Below, in pieces: positions 61,448 through 64,000 of a stretch of DNA of 64,000 nt. The notes under the pieces were generated by a model that worked only from the letters and a program-made list of their open reading frames with translations, did not search any database and was not told the DNA's origin. Both the position numbers and the translations under genes were made by a program. The stretch comes from Parvibaculum sp. (GTDB lineage Bacteria > Pseudomonadota > Alphaproteobacteria > Parvibaculales > Parvibaculaceae). The stretch's first letter is position 1, and each line of letters begins with the position of its first letter. The stretch is taken from NCBI GenBank assembly GCA_030645235.1, contig JAUSMV010000012.1:124001-188000 (forward strand), read 5' to 3'.

Positions 61448-62478
61448 GCCAAAGCGCCGTCGGCTTCCCCCGAAGGCGCGAGCGCGCCGTCTGCTTCCCA
61501 TTGTGCCATCAGGCTTGAGACCGCTGTGGCGAAAGCATGAGGCTGATCGAGCATGATGTGATGCTGCGCGCCGGGCACAACGAAGACAGGTGCGTCGGGC
61601 GCGATCTCGCGCAGATAGTCAACCGCAGTGGGATCATAGTCCTTGCTCTCAAGGCCGAACATCGTCGCTCTTTTGCATTTCAGGTTTTTGTAAATCTCGG
61701 GATGGTCGCGGCCCATCTCAAGCCCGTTGAAAATCTCTGCGTCGAACTTCCATGTCCATCCGGCTTCGCTGGAGGCGCGGCGTCCTTCATTCGCGCCGAG
61801 CTTCACTTCGCGCAAGCTGAGACCGCCGATGTAATCAATGATGAAGCCATTGGCGCAGGGTTGCAGCGGGGCAAGACGGAAGCGGGCTTTTGCTGTTTCG
61901 AAATCAGGATAGATGCGCGTCGGCTTGCGCAGCGGATCATTGAGGAACCATTCGCGGTGTGTTTCGGGCGAGCGCACGGTGAAGTCGGCAAGGATCAGTC
62001 CGCCGAGACGTTCGCTATAGTGGTTGCCCGCCATCAGGGTGACGAAGCCGCCGAACGAATGGCCGACAATCACGGGCTTGGGGCCAAGCTGTGCGTCAAA
62101 GGCCACCGCGCCGATCTCATGGGCAAACGTGTCGCGTGTGTAAGACGTCCGCCAGTCGCTGTCGCCCATGCCGCCGAGATCCATCGAGGCGACATTATAT
62201 TTGTGGGTCAGTAGTGGTGCGATGAAGGCAAACCAGAACGCATGTGCGCCATTGCCGTGTACGAATAAAAGTCCGGGCCGTTCGGGGTCATGGTTGCCCC
62301 AGCGCAGGTAATGGATGTTCGTGCCGTCGACCTTCACCTTGCGGCTCTCATAAGGCGCGTCGAGCGCCTCGCGGAACCATTGCGGGCGATGGGTGATAAT
62401 GTCCTCGTCGGGGAGCGAGCGGGACGCTGGTTCGGTCCGGTAATTATTAGGCGCTTCCGCCTTTTGATCATATGCCAT
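61444..62478 (-). CDS. Alpha/beta hydrolase
   Basis: This 344-residue serine hydrolase has the oxyanion part LLFVHGNGAHAFWF, the DLGGMGDSDWR loop, the nucleophile elbow GHSFGGFVTLMAG, and the C-terminal catalytic His in VPGAQHHIMLD. The family includes epoxide hydrolases and haloalkane dehalogenases, so the reaction is open. The last residues are a duplicated EADGALA (EADGALAPSGEADGALA), produced by a short direct repeat in the DNA. It is coupled to the small membrane gene downstream. Confidence 0.88.
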   Translation of the reverse strand: MAYDQKAEAPNNYRTEPASRSLPDEDIITHRPQWFREALDAPYESRKVKVDGTNIHYLRWGNHDPERPGLLFVHGNGAHAFWFAFIAPLLTHKYNVASMDLGGMGDSDWRTSYTRDTFAHEIGAVAFDAQLGPKPVIVGHSFGGFVTLMAGNHYSERLGGLILADFTVRSPETHREWFLNDPLRKPTRIYPDFETAKARFRLAPLQPCANGFIIDYIGGLSLREVKLGANEGRRASSEAGWTWKFDAEIFNGLEMGRDHPEIYKNLKCKRATMFGLESKDYDPTAVDYLREIAPDAPVFVVPGAQHHIMLDQPHAFATAVSSLMAQWEADGALAPSGEADGALA

Positions 62479-62779
62479 AATTCTACATATTCCGCTGGCA
62501 GGCGTAAAAATGACGCCTGCGCCAATTTCGAGTTAGGGTGGGTATAAAGCGAAAACGGGGATTGGAAAAGGCTCAACGAACTGACTAACGATCTCTGCAT
62601 GGAAACACTCGATCTCTTGCAAGAAATGCGAGCTCCGCGTCAGAGAAGCGGGTTGACAGCGTGAGGGCTGCCCACTAGGTTCCGCGCCTGTTCAGGGTGT
62701 TCCGGTTCGCGCCGGTTGCGGGGCTTTTTGGCCGATCGCGCTCTCCCAATTTTAGAATTCTGACCTCGAAGGTTTCGCT
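62479..62779. other. Divergent intergenic region before rpmJ
   Basis: This 301-bp region holds upstream sequence for the hydrolase (minus) and rpmJ (plus). It contains copy B of the dispersed repeat (62572-62627). Before rpmJ, GTTCCGGTTCGCGCCGGTTG (62698-62717) is a GC-rich inverted repeat CCGG-TTCGCG-CCGG, followed by a short T-run. No promoter can be assigned with confidence. Confidence 0.4.
62572..62627. repeat. Copy B of a 56-bp dispersed repeat
   Basis: It reads CTCAACGAACTGACTAACGA and continues to TCTTGCAAGAAAT, with the same central GATCTCTGCATGGAAAC as copy A at 15999-16054. On the plus strand a short frame ATGGAAACACTCGATCTCTT continues to a stop after 18 codons, but no other evidence supports a peptide. 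Copy A lies at the 3' ends of two convergent genes, while this copy lies between divergent starts, so the element is not tied to one gene context. Confidence 0.6.
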
Positions 62780-62905
62780 ATGAAAGTCCGTAACTCGTTG
62801 AAATCATTGCGTGGTCGTCACCGCAACAACCGTCTCGTGCGTCGCAAGGGCCGTGTTTACATCATCAACAAGACCAACCCGCGCTTCAAAGCCCGTCAGG
62901 GCTAA
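62780..62905 (+). CDS. rpmJ: 50S ribosomal protein L36, cysteine-free form
   Basis: This 41-residue basic protein starts [20 protein letters not shown] and continues [21 protein letters not shown]. It lacks the C-x2-C zinc ribbon of C+ L36 proteins, so it is the zinc-independent type usual in alphaproteobacteria. It binds 23S rRNA in the large subunit. CGAAGG lies 9 bp before the ATG. It is too short to stand out as a frame but the family match is clear. A strong terminator follows. Confidence 0.95.
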   Translation: MKVRNSLKSLRGRHRNNRLVRRKGRVYIINKTNPRFKARQG

Positions 62906-62946
62906 GCCGTTGGACTTGGCGCGGGTTTGTCCCTCGCTCTGACATT

Positions 62947-62977
62947 AAGGTCGCGCCTTCGGGTTGCGGCCTTTTTT
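62947..62977 (+). terminator. Rho-independent terminator after rpmJ
   Basis: AAGGTCGCGCC and GGTTGCGGCCTT form a long stem with G-T pairs and one bulge, closed by a TTCG loop and followed by TTTTTT. It lies about 40 bp after rpmJ and 24 bp before the HAD gene. Confidence 0.88.
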
Positions 62978-63000
62978 GTTTTTAATTCAAGGGGTTAGAG

Positions 63001-63615
63001 ATGGCCGGTGCGGTGACGAGTGTGGTTTTCGATATCGGCAATGTGCTGATCGGTTGGGACCCGCGCCACTTATACCGCAAGGTCTTTGCCACCGAGGCCG
63101 AGGTTGAGCGGTTTTTGGCCGAAATCTGCACTTTGGAATGGCACCTCGCGCATGATTTCGGGGTCTCTTTTGAGGAAAACGGGGCCAAACTCAAGACGAT
63201 CCACCCCCAACATGCCGAACTCATCGACTTCTGGCATACGCGTTATGCCGAGATGATTCCGGGACGTATCCCCGGTACAGCGGACCTCCTCCATACTCTC
63301 GAATCCAAGGGTCTCACGATCCATGGTTTGACGAATATGCCGGTCTCCGTCTTTGAGTTTCTGCGGGTCGAATATCCGGAATTGCAGCGATTTCAGAGCG
63401 TTGTCGTGTCGGGTGCGGAGGGTTTGGTGAAGCCTGATCCGCGTATTTTTGAGCTTCTGATTTCGCGTGCCGGACTTGTTCCGTCACGCACTCTTTTTAT
63501 CGACGATTCTCTGCCCAATATCGTAACGGCGGAAAAACTAGGATTTGAAACGCATCATTTCTCCGATGCCAAGACACTTGCCGCCGATCTTTCTCATCGT
63601 GGTCTCCTTGTCTGA
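63001..63615 (+). CDS. HAD family hydrolase (subfamily IA)
   Basis: This 204-residue cytoplasmic phosphatase has motif I VVFDIGNVLIGWD (here DIGN replaces the usual DxD; the second acid is Asn, as in some YihX-like members), motif II GLTNMP, motif III Lys in GAEGLVKPDPRIF and motif IV FIDDSLPNI. YihX-type HADs dephosphorylate sugar phosphates such as glucose-1-phosphate. Replacement of the second Asp is known in YihX relatives, so catalysis is possible but not certain. The ATG at 63001 lies after a weak AAGGGG. Confidence 0.85.
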   Translation: MAGAVTSVVFDIGNVLIGWDPRHLYRKVFATEAEVERFLAEICTLEWHLAHDFGVSFEENGAKLKTIHPQHAELIDFWHTRYAEMIPGRIPGTADLLHTLESKGLTIHGLTNMPVSVFEFLRVEYPELQRFQSVVVSGAEGLVKPDPRIFELLISRAGLVPSRTLFIDDSLPNIVTAEKLGFETHHFSDAKTLAADLSHRGLLV

Positions 63616-63672
63616 AGAGAATCCGTTATAGTCCCGACGGGGCTTAATGCTTTCGCTTGAGGACTGACAATA

Positions 63673-64000
63673 ATGTTGAACGACCGTTTCCTGATCTACG
63701 GTGCGACCGGCTATACCGGTAAGCTCGTTGCCCGCACCGCCAAGGCGCTCGGCATGCACCCCCTTCTTGGTGGTCGCAATGAAGCGCGGCTGAAATCAGT
63801 GGCCGGCCAGCATGGTTTTGATTTCCGTGCCTTTGATCTGTCCGATACGGCAACGCTCGAAACTGTTTTGAACGAAGTTGATGTGGTCCTGCATATCGCC
63901 GGCCCCTTCTCGCAAACATCAAAGCCGATGCTTGATGCCTGTATCCGCACCGGTACGCATTATCTCGACATTACCGGCGAAATTGATGTCTTTGAAGCAT
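63673..64000 (+). CDS. Saccharopine dehydrogenase-like NAD(P)-binding protein (3' truncated by window edge)
   Basis: The first 109 residues are present: MLNDRFLIYGATGYTGKLVARTAKALG with the Rossmann GATGYTG, then LLGGRNEARLKSVAGQHGFDFRAFDLSD, DVVLHIAGPFSQT and ACIRTGTHYLDITGE. This matches the trans-acting enoyl reductase / saccharopine dehydrogenase-like family of membrane or lipid-related reductases. The stop lies outside the window, so the substrate domain is unseen. Confidence 0.85.
   Translation, partial: MLNDRFLIYGATGYTGKLVARTAKALGMHPLLGGRNEARLKSVAGQHGFDFRAFDLSDTATLETVLNEVDVVLHIAGPFSQTSKPMLDACIRTGTHYLDITGEIDVFEA

Overview
The window reads as chromosomal DNA of a free-living, Gram-negative alphaproteobacterium. 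The clearest taxonomic signs are a CpdR receiver protein, a two-hairpin small RNA resembling the alphaproteobacterial suhB/MmgR family, a PlcP-Agt lipid-remodelling pair and an RpoH-type promoter in front of an hsp20 gene. No species is named because the sequence alone does not allow it. Gene density is high, many neighbours overlap by ATGA, and no transposase, integrase, CRISPR array or rRNA was seen. One tRNA (Val, GAC) is present.

Layout. 1-5043: the end of an outer-membrane barrel gene, an MBOAT O-acyltransferase with a small membrane partner, and a hybrid histidine kinase. 5044-11432: two strong inverted repeats, then the gltBD glutamate synthase operon. 11433-13202: a long AT-rich stretch with a lone acyltransferase-3 gene. 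13434-19750: a VOC protein coupled to a threonine-aldolase-like enzyme, a stand-alone Hpt protein facing a second hybrid kinase, and an esterase. 19878-23079: an acyl-CoA synthetase/GNAT fusion and Hsp20. 23302-28011: a complete branched-chain amino acid type ABC importer (binding protein, two permeases, two ATPases). 28137-29499: two secreted PepSY-like paralogues. 29548-35630: an SRPBCC-Rieske protein, an SCP2 protein with a lipase-like hydrolase, a HisN-type phosphatase, an amidohydrolase and TypA.

35828-39070 is the most coherent system: a PlcP-like phospholipase C and an Agt-like glycosyltransferase in one overlapping operon, divergent from a diacylglycerol kinase. Between them lies a three-unit direct repeat that fits a PhoB box (38091-38119). 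Together these could strip phosphate from phospholipids under phosphate limitation, glycosylate the diacylglycerol, and return surplus diacylglycerol to phosphatidic acid.

39067-43000 holds a lytic transglycosylase, the small RNA, an N-formylglutamate amidohydrolase, cpdR, tRNA-Val and a PAP2 phosphatase. 43365-47552 is an RND efflux pair. 47556-61150 is rich in lipid functions: an outer-membrane barrel, a LolA-like periplasmic protein, an MMPL inner-membrane transporter, a DUF1329 protein, and genes typical of acyl-CoA or steroid-like catabolism (thiolase, DUF35, acyl-CoA dehydrogenase, VOC protein, nitroreductase, TauD-type dioxygenase, GST, MFS transporter). The window ends with an alpha/beta hydrolase, ribosomal protein L36, a HAD phosphatase and the start of a saccharopine-dehydrogenase-like gene. 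A 56-bp dispersed repeat occurs at 15999-16054 and 62572-62627, and I cannot assign it.
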